This document shows positions 24,151 through 35,530 of a DNA stretch of 64,000 nucleotides, piece after piece; the stretch's first letter is position 1; each line of letters opens with the position of its first letter. This DNA is from Agelaius tricolor (lineage: Eukaryota > Chordata > Aves > Passeriformes > Icteridae): positions 73,139,381-73,203,380 of the forward strand of contig JALJCS010000001.1 of assembly GCA_023055355.1 (NCBI GenBank). Reading direction: 5' to 3'. A program made the translations under genes and the position numbers. The notes under the pieces were generated by a model. The model worked only from the letters and a program-made list of their open reading frames with translations, was not told the DNA's origin and searched no databases.

Positions 24151-26422
24151 AGCATCCCCCTTTTCTTCCTTGGATATTTTCTATATTTAGGCTGAGGTCA
24201 GGTTACTTCTTTTTGTTAAACATTTGTAGACTGAGGAGGTATGTATGTCTTCTCAGTGTTATTTTAACATACCTGAAATAATTGTGGTAAGTGTAAGTGT
24301 AAGAAAAGTATAATTTTACTGCAAACATTCAGGGCTGCCATTTGTCCTGATGTTTCCTTAGGAGAGGAACCCCCTCCTGAAGGTACCTGGGATTTCAGTT
24401 TTGTTGGCTTGTCAGGGAAGTTTATTGCAATCTTCTGAAAAACAGGGCTTAAAACTTTTCAAACCAGGTGCTTTCCATTTCTGCAGACTGGCACTTTTGC
24501 AGGTGTCACAAGCCTTGCAGCTCTTTTCAGACTGCAGTGGGATTGGATGTGCTCTGCATTATTGGATGTGCTCTCTGCACTGAGCTCCACACCTGCTTAA
24601 AAGCACGGAGAAACAGCAAGATCCTTCTGACAGTTTTATTCTGGGAAGAACTCCAAGAATGGATAGCATGACTTTTGGGATGTATTTTTCCTCTGCCTCC
24701 CCAAGTGTTTTAAGGAACAAAGATGACCAAGGAGAAGAGTTACATTCTATGTGCAGTATCTTCAAGAAGTGCCACAGGTTTTACCTCCCTAGTTCAATGC
24801 TGCAAAATGATTTGACATTTCAATGAAAAAAGCACTTTTGGGAAAAAAATCACCAAATTCTGTTTTGATCCTATGGTAAACCCCAGAGGTTTGGGGGAAA
24901 AACCTCCAACTTAATATTTCCATGGCTCATTATCCTTTGTAAAATTAAATCAATAAAAGTCTGACTAATTTATTGAATAAAAAGAAATGCAGGTGTTCTT
25001 TTATAAAGCATAAGTCTAGTTCTGAAATGAATGAAGATGATTCTCTTGACTTCAGTGATATTAAACTTAATTATAAGAGAATTTTTCATGTGTCTAAAAG
25101 GTATAATAATTTCATTGTTAAAAATGAAGTTGTAAGAAGAGATCGTAACTTTATTTACTGTAAAAGCTGCATGTTCACTTCTGAATTAACATATAAAAGG
25201 TGTGCTGTATTTTAAAGTCTCTCCACTAGAACCCCTTTGTCAAAGCTGGTAGCAACTAGCTGCCTGTGTTGCTCACTTTCATGTTTATCCTACCTCTGGT
25301 CTTTTTACTACCACTGGTGTTTCTGAAATAATTTTGTATTGGACCTTCATATCATTCCTCATCCTCCAAATGGTAAATTCTGAAGTATACTTAAGCTTTT
25401 TCCAATTCATGGTAACATAACAGATATATAGCCAAAATTATCACATCACCCGCTTTAAAATGCTCTTTAAAAAAAGTATTTTCTGTGGTGCCATCAAAAA
25501 GGGATGAAGGTTTGACTTTATTTTCACTAACTCCATCTTCATTTATAATTAACAACTTCTGCCTTATCATTTCCTGTGTCCTTCCATCAGAGAACACCCA
25601 TCTGCTGTCTCCTCTTTTATATTCTGATTATAACCTCTTTAACATGGAACTACTCCTTTTTCACTTCTTTTAAATTATCTGGTACAATTTTCTTCTTGTC
25701 TGCAAATAAGACCCAAGTGTTATGGAACGAAAATATAGTTATTAAGATGGTTTAAAATTAAAAATAAAATCATAGGTAGGTAGGTATATATTTTGAGTGT
25801 ATTTCAAATTTGACTTTGGATCAAACAGGTTATTATTATATCTGGGCTTACTGAGAGGATATTGAAAAAAGCCTCTAAACCCCTTTTATTTAGGAGACAT
25901 GCAGTCTGATAGAAATTTCCAGGTAATTAAGGTGGCTTTGCAAGTACTGGGCTGAGTCATCAGCATTCCTAAAATAGTTGACATTACTTCTGTCTTTTCT
26001 CTTCAGGATTTCTTTAATTCCACTCTTTGAGTGGCTATTCAGAGAGCTTTGATTATAGCTTTTTTTTTCCTCACCCAAGGGTGTTTTGTTCACAAGGAAG
26101 AAATTGCATCAATAGAAGTACCTAGTGCCATATGAGGTGCCCAGGATATCAGTGTTCATCTCCAGCTGATGGTCTGGAAGGGGGTAGGTCTCACACAGGT
26201 GGTTGTCTTACCTGAAGTGCCTCACCCAGCTCTGGGTATCTCAGCAGCTGAGCCTTGCTTTCAGTGCCCAGTGGCTCTGTTCATGACCTCTGGTTACATT
26301 TGTGTTCATGATCTGTGGTTGCATTCATGTAGGCTTACAAAACATCAACTTTTGTGTCTTTCTGACAGTCTGCACTTCATGCTACAAAGTGAAACCATGG
26401 AAATCTCTCTTTCATAACTCCT
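24151..26422. other. Single-copy DNA, no gene seen
   Basis: A direct repeat of ATTGGATGTGCTCT occurs at 24542 and 24561. An AT-rich 80-codon open frame occupies 24973-25215 without recognisable homology (see findings). An (AGGT)n-like run lies at about 25774-25788. Confidence 0.5.
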
Positions 26423-26641
26423 AGAATCACAGAATCGTTAGGGCTGGAAAAGATCTCTAAGATCACCAAGACCAATTGTCAACCACCTTGAATGGTGGTT
26501 CACCACTAAATGTTCACCACTAAACCATGTCCTCAAGTGCTATAGCCACACATTTTTGAACACTTCCATGGATGGTGACTCCACTACTCCCATTGGCAGC
26601 CTGTTCCAGAGCCTGACAACCCTTTCCATGAAGAAATTTTC
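26423..26641 (-). mobile_element. CR1 LINE, 3' fragment
   Basis: The left edge, AGAATCACAGAATCGTTAGG, is the reverse complement of a CR1 3' end. It is followed by 'gctggaaaagatctctaagatcaccaagaccaattgtcaacc', 'ccactaaaccatgtcctcaagtg', 'ttgaacacttccatggatggtgactcc' and 'ttggcagcctgttccagagcctgacaaccctttccatgaagaaat', all typical of complemented CR1. A 14-bp local duplication (TTCACCACTAAA twice, 26500-26525) is internal. It stops exactly where a plus-strand CR1 begins. Confidence 0.94.
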
Positions 26642-26780
26642 GGTGTTCAAGAAGTGTGTCAACAACACCTCCTGGCTTTTGGATACATGGTTTGACTTTT
26701 AGCCTGCCCTCAAAGAGCCAGGAATTGGACTCAATGATCCATGTGGGTCCCTTCCAACTCAGAATGTTCCATGACTCTGT
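26642..26780 (+). mobile_element. CR1 LINE, 3' end fragment of a different subfamily
   Basis: Starts at GGTGTTCAAGAAGTGTG, continues with 'acatggtttgacttttagcctgccctc', GGAATTGGACTCAATGATCC and 'gggtcccttccaactcagaatgttccatgactctg'. These are the last 140 bp of a CR1 subfamily whose end reads 'gagttggactcgatgatccttgtgggtcccttccaactc'. The terminal repeat is degenerate. It abuts a minus-strand CR1 head to head. Confidence 0.9.
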
Positions 26781-27198
26781 TTTTTGTTTACTAGCTGAGA
26801 TATATGTTCCCACCATTTCTGTTCTGCCAGGACAAGCCTACTGGCCAGACAGGTCCCACCTGGTTACACCTGTCTTTCTGTGCTCTCGGTACTAGCAACA
26901 CACATCCATCCACTGGTGATGCACATTGAAGTTTCTGCAAATGCTTTCCATCTCCTGTACTCCTCTATGATTTCAATTTTCAAAAAATTGTATCCTCCTA
27001 GCCAAGCTCTGAGAGAAGTTTCATTCTGAGCAGCTGTGATGGGGCTCTCAGCTGGCTATCCCAAGCCAGTTGTTTCCTGCCACTTGGGGGAAATGCCATC
27101 AGACTTCTAAGGAAATTTTGCTCATTTTCCATGTAAGAATTCTGCCTCTCATCTTGAAAATGTGTATGTGTTTTTGCCTCGTATCTTCAAAAACAGGT
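26781..27198. other. Single-copy DNA, no gene seen
   Basis: No element recognised. An open frame at 27070-27444 spans this and the next repeat without any domain. Confidence 0.5.
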
Positions 27199-27260
27199 GG
27201 TTTATTTCCTTTGAAATGTTTAGTCAGCTGGTTTATTTACTTTGAAATGTTTAGTCAGGG
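27199..27260. repeat. 31-bp tandem duplication
   Basis: GGTTTATTTCCTTTGAAATG with its following 11 bp (27199-27229) is repeated at 27230-27260 with one internal mismatch (C/A) and differences only at the last two bases. It inflates the open frame that crosses it. Probably a recent slippage duplication. Confidence 0.92.
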
Positions 27261-27699
27261 GACGTTGTTTCCTAAACATAAGACCTTCAGTGCTTTTCTA
27301 CTCCCCTCTTTTCTGTGTCAGCCTGGCAGCATCTGCTCCTACAAGCAGACCTCAGGGTACAGTGAGCTGCTTCCTCACCAGCCTGTCTCATTTCTTACAG
27401 AGCATAAGAAGTGTCCTTGGCATCAGAAATGGAAACCAGGATGAGGGTAGTATTTTTATTAACTCATCTGGAGGGGTTATTTACATAACATTGGAATTTA
27501 GCAAATAGAGAAGGCAAAATAAACCCCAAACTTCTTGAAAAGTTGATTTCCTGCTTATTTTTCATGTTACTCTTAATAATGTCTGGTATTCCTGTAACAT
27601 CAGTGATTGATTGAGCTACTATTTTATGAGCACTAAACGTCTCAGAAACCAGATGGGATTATGTTTTGGTTTATTTATTGGAAATTTGTGGTAAAAATA
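27261..27699. other. Single-copy DNA, no gene seen
   Basis: Nothing recognised. Confidence 0.5.
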
Positions 27700-27747
27700 C
27701 AGGCAATAAACCAAGACCACATGGGAAATAAGTGGCAGAACAAAAAC
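27700..27747 (-). repeat. MIR-like SINE fragment
   Basis: CCAAGACCACATGGGAAATA followed by AGTGGCAGAACAAAAAC parallels the MIR complement 'cccaagaccacacaggaaataagtggcagaac'. Short and old. Confidence 0.5.
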
Positions 27748-28099
27748 ATTTTTTGAAGTTCCCTGTTATCTTCTCTGATTTAAGGTGTTTTTTCCCCCTT
27801 TCCTGTCTTAATAGATATTTCTTGCTATGCAGCACTTCAGGATGTGGCTCTGATAGGTGAAATTTGAGATAGTATTTAAAATTTAACCTTCAGTGAAATT
27901 TGTTCATTTTCAATTTCAAATATATTTGATTCATGATTTTTATTGGATGAACATACAGTCAGACACACTATATTTAGAAAAAGAAGAGGAGTACATGGTC
28001 TGCACGTAGCCTGAGTACCCAATACCTTTAAAAGAAAAAAAAAGAAAGTTTTTTTATCTGGAAGGCTTGGGATTTTATGCTCCTTAACATCGAGTGTGT

Positions 28100-29000
28100 G
28101 ATCTAAGCAACTGTCTCATGGTGTCCCTCTGAGAGAACTAGCAAAGTTCAGCTATTTATAGTCTGAAATAAAACACACCTTTACTAACTGTCCTTTACAG
28201 TAAATGGCCTTTTGTAAGCACAGGAATATGAAAGAACCATTTTGAAACTTTTACTTATTATTTTCAACACAATAAATATCCTTTTAGAAATCTATGTGAA
28301 TTTCATTTGCATACTTAACAGGAATAAACCTCAGGGCTAAACTCTGTTCTTTTCTTTGCTTGCTTTTAATGTAATTTTTAAAATAATGGCCATGAGCTAC
28401 TAAAGCAACATAAAACATCCCATGAATAACCCTCAAAACACTTCTGTGTTTAGTGAATTTCTCTAATTTTCCTTTGACAAGTCAGGATTTGATAAAACAC
28501 CTGAGAAACTTGAACGGTAAATCTTTATTTGTCCAGACTCCATTCTTCCCTGTGGAGTCCTCTGATAATTTACTGCCTTTTGAAGAGATGTCAAGGTGGG
28601 TGTGAAACAGTGACATTTGGTTTAATCATCTTTTTGATCCAATTTGATTTCCTTTTATCTGGCTGCAGATGCACAGGCAGGGTGCCTAACAAAAGAGAAT
28701 GATTATCACATTGGGGAGAAAAAAAAAGAGATTTGCATACTCCAGATCTGGCAACACCAGGGTGGAAAAAAATGGTGAGTGACTGACCTGAGCATTATCT
28801 TGGAAGAAGACCTGGGAATCAGGCTGCATTAGAGCAATATAATTGAGAACTTTCCAGAGGATCTATGGCTGGGAGCTGCTCAGATCTGGCTTGGTCCAGA
28901 CGGCAAACACTCGACAGTGTGACCTTTTGTTACGGGTCTACCTGACAATTTACAGCACTGAAATCAAAATGAGGAGCAGAAAGATACAGTGGACCAGCTT
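28100..29000. other. Repeat-free block, candidate conserved non-coding DNA
   Basis: No transposable element is visible over about 900 bp. It carries two perfect octamer sites ATTTGCAT in the same orientation (28305-28312 and 28731-28738), the type bound by POU-domain factors, and several CpG sites in 28895-28940 (for example GACGGCAAACACTCGACAG). Retained CpG and lack of insertions fit constrained sequence, but this is inference without an alignment. No open frame is convincing. Confidence 0.3.
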
Positions 29001-29110
29001 TTAAAATGACTAGGCTAAAAAAGATGCTTGGAGTGCAGAAAGAATAGTACATTGGCACAAAATTCTCTGGTTTTGAACAGGAGGAGGTGACAGGTACAGG
29101 AGTCTGTGCA

Positions 29111-29127
29111 GTGTGTGTGTGTGCGTG
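29111..29127. repeat. (GT)n microsatellite
   Basis: GTGTGTGTGTGTGCGTG, a short dinucleotide run. Confidence 0.9.
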
Positions 29128-30659
29128 CTCAGGTTTGAGGTATTATCATTTTGAGGAAAGGTACAATATTTTTGTAGACTTTAGTCCTTCTGGCATTTAG
29201 ATCAATCTGAAATTGCCTCTTAGACACTTTTTGCCTGAGAGCTGAAATTTCCAATTTACCTTATTTAGTTTATGTAAATTACAAACATTACTTTTAAGAC
29301 ACATACATGGATGTTTATGAGAATGCCAAGATTTTTCTCTCATAAACCAGCCAAAAATGTCTTATATAAATTCTGTGCTGTAGATTGGCTATTACCATTG
29401 CAAGATCAAAATTATCCTTGGAGGTGATAGCTAACACGGCATCCAAAGACCTTTTGTTCTGTTCTGTTTCATTTTCTTACCAATTATAATACTTAATAGA
29501 GGAAGTCAACATGTTCCTACCACTGCAGAAAATGGATTACTGAAAATATTCACAGCTTTGGTGTATTTAGGGACTTAAGCTTAAAAGCACAAGTTCTTAT
29601 AGTTTTTCTTTGATTTCTTTTCTTCTTCTTTTTTTTTTAATTTAGATAAAACACTTCAAACTCCTACAATACCATGTAATTGTAAAATAGAGTCTGATCC
29701 TGCAGAACATTTCAGATGGAATTCATTTCAGCTGAGTTTAGCTGTCCAGTGAGTCATCTACAGTCTACTGAAATATAGGTGGGTGGTTCAGTTTGTAAGA
29801 TAGGTGTCTAGGATAAACAAGATGGATTAGATTCTGAAGGTGGTCTGGAGTGTGTCAAAACTACAGATATTTCTCTCCAGGGGAGTCAGAGGATGGAGGG
29901 AAGTTCCCAAGTTTTAGGGAGGATATGACTGTGTCCGGTGTCAGCCCTGAGACTGTGCAGAACCTGCTGGATTTAAGTACAGATGCTGTCTCTTTGTTAA
30001 CCATAGACAGAGCACAAATATAGTCCGCCAAGAGACTGAATGCTGAACTTGGCTGTGATGGCCACATTTTGCTACTGAACAAAGTGATGATTCATTCCAA
30101 TCACTTCCCCACTCCTGTGGTTCTTGTCTTTTAGCCCATCCATGTCCTAGTGCAATGCAGAGAAGCTCCACATGAAGTGGTCCAGGGTCTTCTCACTGAA
30201 TGGCCATGCTTGCTTGTCCTCATCGTAGATGAGATAAGGAGCATTCTCCCTCATGTGGGAGCAAGTTTACATTTTTGTCTGCACATTCTATATGTTTATG
30301 TGCTGTGTTTATGTGTGTGTGTGGGGGGAAAGGTAGATGTACCCTTGGCAGAGGACAGATGTATTGGGCAATGACTTGACTGATTCCAAACATACCTTTA
30401 GGGAAAGAGTAACACAAAGGCTTTACAAGTCTGCATATGGATCTGAGTAATTTTTAGTTTTAAGCATGGGAAAGGCAAAAAATATCCACTTAGAGGGGCT
30501 CAAATATTTACAGCTTTGACAGCATTGCTCAGAAATCTCTAAATAATGTAAGTTGAATGGCCAAGAGCTTTGGGTATTTCTGTAAGGAAGTAGAAGTTCT
30601 GTGGCAGGAATCTAGGCTTCTTTTTATTATTTCCCCTTCCATGAAAAGGATTTTCCTTA
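29128..30659. other. Single-copy DNA, no gene seen
   Basis: A second short GT run lies at 30311-30328 (ATGTGTGTGTGTGGGGGG). Nothing else is recognised. Opposite-strand open frames at 29861-30171 have no domain. Confidence 0.5.
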
Positions 30660-30735
30660 TAGGTCCTTTCCAGTACCTGAAGGAAACCTACAAGAAAGAT
30701 GGAGAGAGACTATTTACAAGGACCTTCAGTGATAG
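30660..30735 (+). mobile_element. CR1 LINE, left part of a split copy
   Basis: 'ggtcctttccagtacctgaagg', 'ctacaagaaagatggagag' and 'gactatttacaagga' are the CR1 3' region just upstream of the block that resumes at about 31287. The CR1 is cut at GATAG (30731-30735), where an LTR begins. The two CR1 pieces join in register apart from a few diverged bases at the cut. Confidence 0.85.
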
Positions 30736-31279
30736 TGGTATAAAATGGCTCGAGTCGCTTAAGATAGAAATAAAAATTTGCAATTGTTTTCAGATGTTAA
30801 TCAGTAGCTATAGCTGGGCAGTTATGATTAAGCAATTGCATTGTAAATGTTGTTTTAAGGAATAAAAAGGCAATCCCGGGATAAATGGGCTGTCTGGACA
30901 GCAGCCACCAAGAATGAAGGCAGAGAACTGAACCATAACTGAGGGAAAGTAATTCTGGCTGTGGGAGATTGCAACCACCAACTCATTGACCACCTACTCA
31001 GAACGGCCTCCCAACTCTAGTAGAGAGAAGAACTGGACCTGTTGGCTAATTAACATGAGAAACAAGAGACAGAACCAGAAAATAGGGGTTTGGGGTACTA
31101 ATTAGTAGAAAAGTTATATAATTTGTAACCAATGAATGATTATGCCGTCATTAAAATGTATAAATAGTGTAAACTTTTGATAATCAGGGAGCCAGCTGGG
31201 TTACCACCAAGCTCCCTACTCTGCACAAACTGGAACAAAAATAGAAATACCTTGCCTTGGTGTATGAACTGGTGCTTCA
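30736..31279 (+). mobile_element. Solo LTR of an endogenous retrovirus, inserted into CR1
   Basis: A 544-bp insertion interrupts a CR1. It starts with TG and ends with CA, and it is flanked by GATAG (30731-30735) and GGTAG (31280-31284), a 5-bp target duplication with one mismatch. A TATA-like box, TATAAATAG, lies near 31160, and 'ctgcacaaactggaacaaaaatagaaatac' resembles the end of the R/U5 part of avian LTRs. No gag, pol or env sequence is present, so it is a solo LTR left by recombination between the two LTRs of a former provirus. The plus orientation is inferred from the TATA position. The family is not identified; ERVL or ERVK would both be possible. Confidence 0.75.
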
Positions 31280-31537
31280 GGTAGCTGGTTTAAACTGAAA
31301 GAGAGTATGTTTAGATTGGATATTAGGACCAAATTATGTACTCTGAGGGTGGTGATGTGCTGGAACAGATTGCCCAGAGAAGTTTTGCCTGCCCCATACC
31401 TGGAAGTGTTCAAGACCAGGTTGGATGGGGCTTGGCATAACATGGTCTAGTGGAAGGTGTCCTAACCCATGGCAGGGGGTAGGAAAGAGGTAATCTTCAA
31501 GGTCCTTTCCAACACAAATAATTCAGTTATTCTATGA
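31280..31537 (+). mobile_element. CR1 LINE, right part of the split copy, with 3' end
   Basis: Continues the CR1 after the LTR: 'tttaaactgaaagagagtatgtttagattggatattagg', 'ggaacagattgcccagagaag', 'ctggaagtgttcaagaccaggttggatggggcttgg' and 'catggtctagtggaaggtgtcc'. It ends with 'ggtcctttccaacacaaataattcagttattctatga'. Together the two pieces give about 335 bp of CR1, resembling the copy at 18044-18381 in extent and sequence. Confidence 0.94.
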
Positions 31538-32742
31538 CGAGTTTGACAGCCACAGAGCAGATGGAAATTGGACTGCATGTTGGAGAGAGGTGTAGGTGCC
31601 AGAGCTCTGGTAATAAAACTGTATTAACCTCCTACATGTGTGTTGTGCCTGGATTTACTACTACAAGAAAATGCACCTATTATACTACTAAAGTCTTCCT
31701 TGGCTCTACCTTCATGGTAGCCCAGATAAGAGAAGGTTTACCTGTACTTCAGCCTGCTCCATGCTCGTTGTTTCTCTGATGAAAGCAAAAAGGCTTCAGC
31801 TTTTTCTTTGCAGAAGAGAAGGTCTCAGCATGACTCTACCTGAAGCTCTGAGAGTTTGTTCAAACTGCTGTGAGGCCTTTCACAACATATGTTTGGAAAA
31901 AATTAAATAACCCCAGGAGTTGTTTTTTCTTTCTCCTTCAAATAGGAAGAGGGCTAAGCTTGCTTTGTGTCAATGACATTGTGAAGCAGTTAGTACTTCA
32001 TAAAACTGATAGTTAATGCAGATGCTGGTGGTTGGAGGCTGCTTTTACAAACACAGCTTTCAAACAAAGCATCCTGCCAAACAGTCTTTAATAATGAAGT
32101 GCTTGGATGGCCAGCTGTCTGTCAGACCCCTCTCCCTCTGCCTGCTGTAATAAACTCATTCTCTTTGGTGGCAGGCCAGGGAAGTTAGGCTGTGCTCTGC
32201 CCCTGTATCTGGCCTGAGTTCCAGTGGGACAGTTTCTTAAAAGCAATACTTTTCTTGAGTCTCAAGCTATGTTGGAAGGAGAGAAGGGTTCTTAAAATTC
32301 TTCTGAAATTGAAAAATGTGCCCTACCTTTTTCTGTAGGGATTAGTTCTGTAGCTTTACACAGTTTTCTTGCAATTTTATTTTTAGCTTTGGTCATGGCC
32401 CACTGGTCTAATTTCACTTGAATGTCCCAGTCTGTAAACAGGATGATTGCAAAATTATGGCATCAGAGTGCAAGCTGGAAATTTTTTTCCAGGAGTGCTT
32501 ACTTTTAACAGCTTGCTTGGACCAGTCATTTGAACTCTCTCTGGTTTTCAGCTCTGGGGGGAAAAAACCCCAAACCCTAGAAATATCTGCTTTTATTTGA
32601 GAATGAAGGATTGTATAATATGAAATTAACAGTAGTCCTAAGAAGCAGCTTTACATAGTACATAAATAAAACCTAGCTGCCTTTTCTTTCCAGCTTTGTT
32701 ACAGGCCACTTTAGAAAAAAAAAATTAAAGGGATATTTAAAT
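31538..32742. other. Single-copy DNA, no gene seen
   Basis: No repeat family or exon recognised. Confidence 0.5.
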
Positions 32743-32794
32743 TCACATCTATATCAAATAATTATCACATCACATCTATATCACATAATTATCA
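32743..32794. repeat. Imperfect 27-bp tandem duplication
   Basis: TCACATCTATATCAAATAAT and the following bases (32743-32769) recur from 32770 with one substitution (AAATAA to ACATAA). AT-rich slippage duplication. Confidence 0.9.
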
Positions 32795-35399
32795 AAATGC
32801 ACGTGTAATTGTTAACCAAAATCACTTGTGAGTACGGAGAGATAGTAGAGGACTAAGGAAACCCAGAATGAACCCATGGGAAACAGAAATGTTTTCAGAC
32901 TCCCAGTTGTTCTCTCTTCCTACAGGGGCAAAAGGGGAGCAGAAGCAAATAGTAGCCCTGATCTGGCACCTCTCAAACAGATGCTTTGCCCCTGTGCTAA
33001 TACAAAAGGTGCTGTGATTTCCCCTTGGGATATGGCCACATCAGTGGGCTTGCCAATAAGCTGACATTAAATCTGTTTTGCTCTGCTGGAGTTGCACAAT
33101 GCAGGTTTAAGAGACTGAGCACTCAAAACCTTCCACCTATAATACTGTGGGCTGGCACCTGGTGACAGGCATGGGCAGGATGCTGCTCTAATAACCTCTG
33201 CTCAGGGGAGGTACAGCAGAAGAGGCTGCAGCACATCCACTGCCTGATCAGGAGCCCCAGCCCTGTCTGGGAAAGGCTCATGCATCTGTCAAGGTGCCCT
33301 GTTGGTGTATTGTATGTTCAGCACTGTAATGATACACAGTCATTGCATCAGTCATATATTTTATACCAATGACCTTAATAAACAACTGCTGTACATATTG
33401 AGTCTCCCATAAATACATTTCTATAATTTTAGTGGAGACCTTCACACTTAAATGGTATAACATTTTTTACAGTTAATCAGAGAGCATAAACAACCAATGC
33501 AGTGGTGTGTACGTGTGGTGAATACACAGCTCAGTCTCACTTGTGGAAAGAAAAATCCTTCCCCCCCAAATCTAGTAATTCAAAACTCTCCAGATATAAT
33601 AATCAAAATGCCAGTTCTGTTCCTACCTGCCACATCCTCAAGTGCTTCCCTTGCTACATTTCCTCAGTATGTTGCATAGACATGACAGAAAATTGATCTA
33701 GGCAACCATTTATCGATTTACCTTCTGGTATGAAAAATTGTATATTAACCCGAACTGAACTGCTTCATCGTTCCTTTCCTTCTCTTGCTGACATTCCAGA
33801 AAGAGGAAAGACCTTGCCTGGGAAAAGAAATCCCTAAATTTCCATGATACACCATCTATTTGTCATTCTTTTTCCTGATTTTCTATTGTTTGCATGAAAA
33901 TGCTGACCAGTGTCGAGCCTGGTTACAGACTGGTGGGAATTTCAAAACAGGTAAGACTCAGTTGCAGTCTGAATTAGGGAAAGGCTCTGGAGTGGCTACA
34001 GTCCAGACACATGGAAGCCAGATTGCCTTCTGTGCTCCAAAAAAGAACCAAGATCTTAGTGGGAACCTGCAATTTGTTACACATCAGGAGGTACAACCAC
34101 AAGACATGATTCCTTAAGGAATAAGGCTTTATTAGTTTTAGTGTTCATAATATTAATAACTAGCATTATTAATAACTAACATTAAAAACAATTGTTTATA
34201 AAATTAGATTATTAAATAATAAATAATATCATTGAATGGTGCTTTTTGGAAGATGTAGATATTGTAGCCTGAGGGAGTTATTTGTCACAGTGACACGAGG
34301 ATAAAAAAGGGGAAAAGTGGAATTAAATTGGGTTTTCACCATTTTTTCAGATGACCCTTTAATTGAAAGTAACATATGAGCAATTAACCTTAGGAGCATG
34401 GGAGATTTAATTGATGTGGAACTCAATATCAAAAATTTTTGATACATTTTTGGCTGCTCTTTATGTTCTGACTACAATCAACCTATATTAAAGATGTCCA
34501 TGACAGATTTTAAAAGTTCTGAGAATAGCTCAGACCTTGGCCATTTTAAGGAGACTCAAAGCAGCCAGAGAGACTATAGGAAGGTTCTCCTTGATCCAGG
34601 GTACTCCTTGGGTGATGCAGATGGAATCACTTACCCTAGGCCACCCTCCAATCTCAATGGAGAGATGTGTTTCAAGACAAGGTGAGCACATAACTTTGCT
34701 GCTTTGAGAGCTTTCAGGTTGTTTTAATTATAAATTTGATGCCCTTTCAGTAGAATTGGGCTTGGGAGAGGAGGAAAATACATGAGTTGCTGCTCATACT
34801 CCTCCTTAGCTGTGTGGAGTGTAGACGACAGCATCATGATCAAACCCACCACCTCACTCTTCATTACTGTGTTGGTGGGAGTCCAGAACAGAACTTGCCC
34901 TCTGTAGTTCTCCCTGAAGAATAATGATTTTCACAGATATGAAACCACAGTGGCTGAGTCTTTCTGTTTTATCCCTATGGGTGCTTAAAATAAATCAGTA
35001 TCTAAAAGTTAGAGGAAAACAAAAGCTTGATTCTTATCTGATGTAAATTGACTCAACCCCATGGAAATAAGTGGAGCTCTGCCAAGCTGCACAAAAGGAC
35101 AGTATTGTCTGAGCCCTGTGCATATTCCAATCTCTTGTGAATGTACAAAGGAAAAGAACACTTACGTGTCCTTTAAAAGAAAACACTATTTAAAATTAGT
35201 AAAGGAACCTCATGAAACCTGGGGAATTGTAAATCTAGGTTAGTTTATAACCACAAAATGTTAATTTCCTCCAAGTATTGAGGTTTTCTTACTATAACTA
35301 CTATTCTCTACATGGCACATAATATAATTATGTATATTACAGTAATTATTATTAGCTATTATGCTGTACATAGTATTATAATAACTTCCAAATTGAAAA
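32795..35399. other. Single-copy DNA, no gene supported
   Basis: An AT-rich block with a small duplication (ATTAATAACTA) lies at 34148-34185. An open segment at 34494-34681 ends in a good splice donor and is treated as a weak exon candidate in the findings. At about 35043-35115 there is faint similarity to the unidentified amniote repeat seen at 17924-18002. Confidence 0.45.
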
Positions 35400-35530
35400 G
35401 ACTTGCAAGCAATGGATCTGGAAACAGAGGCACTGAGCTGGCACAACCAGCCCAAGAACACAGAGCAGATCGTTGACAGAGGTGGGACTAGAAAAATGTC
35501 CCCTGGCTGCTGGGCTAGTGATGCTTCATA
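35400..35530 (-). repeat. MIR SINE fragment
   Basis: 'tggaaacagaggcactgagctggcacaaccagcccaagaacacagagcag' followed by 'gacagaggtgggactagaaaaatgtccc' and GGCTGCTGGGCTAGTG follows the whole MIR complement: gaaactgaggca, cccaaggtcacacagc, cagagctgggactagaacccagg. Order and spacing are preserved across 130 bp. Confidence 0.65.

Noticed and set aside
27070..27444. 124-codon plus-strand frame
   Set aside because: Crosses a recent 31-bp tandem duplication, has no known motif, and an overlapping frame (27242-27508) is also open.
30557..30865. 102-codon frame with a plausible start
   Set aside because: Made of CR1 sequence running into the solo LTR; it is a by-product of the nested insertion.
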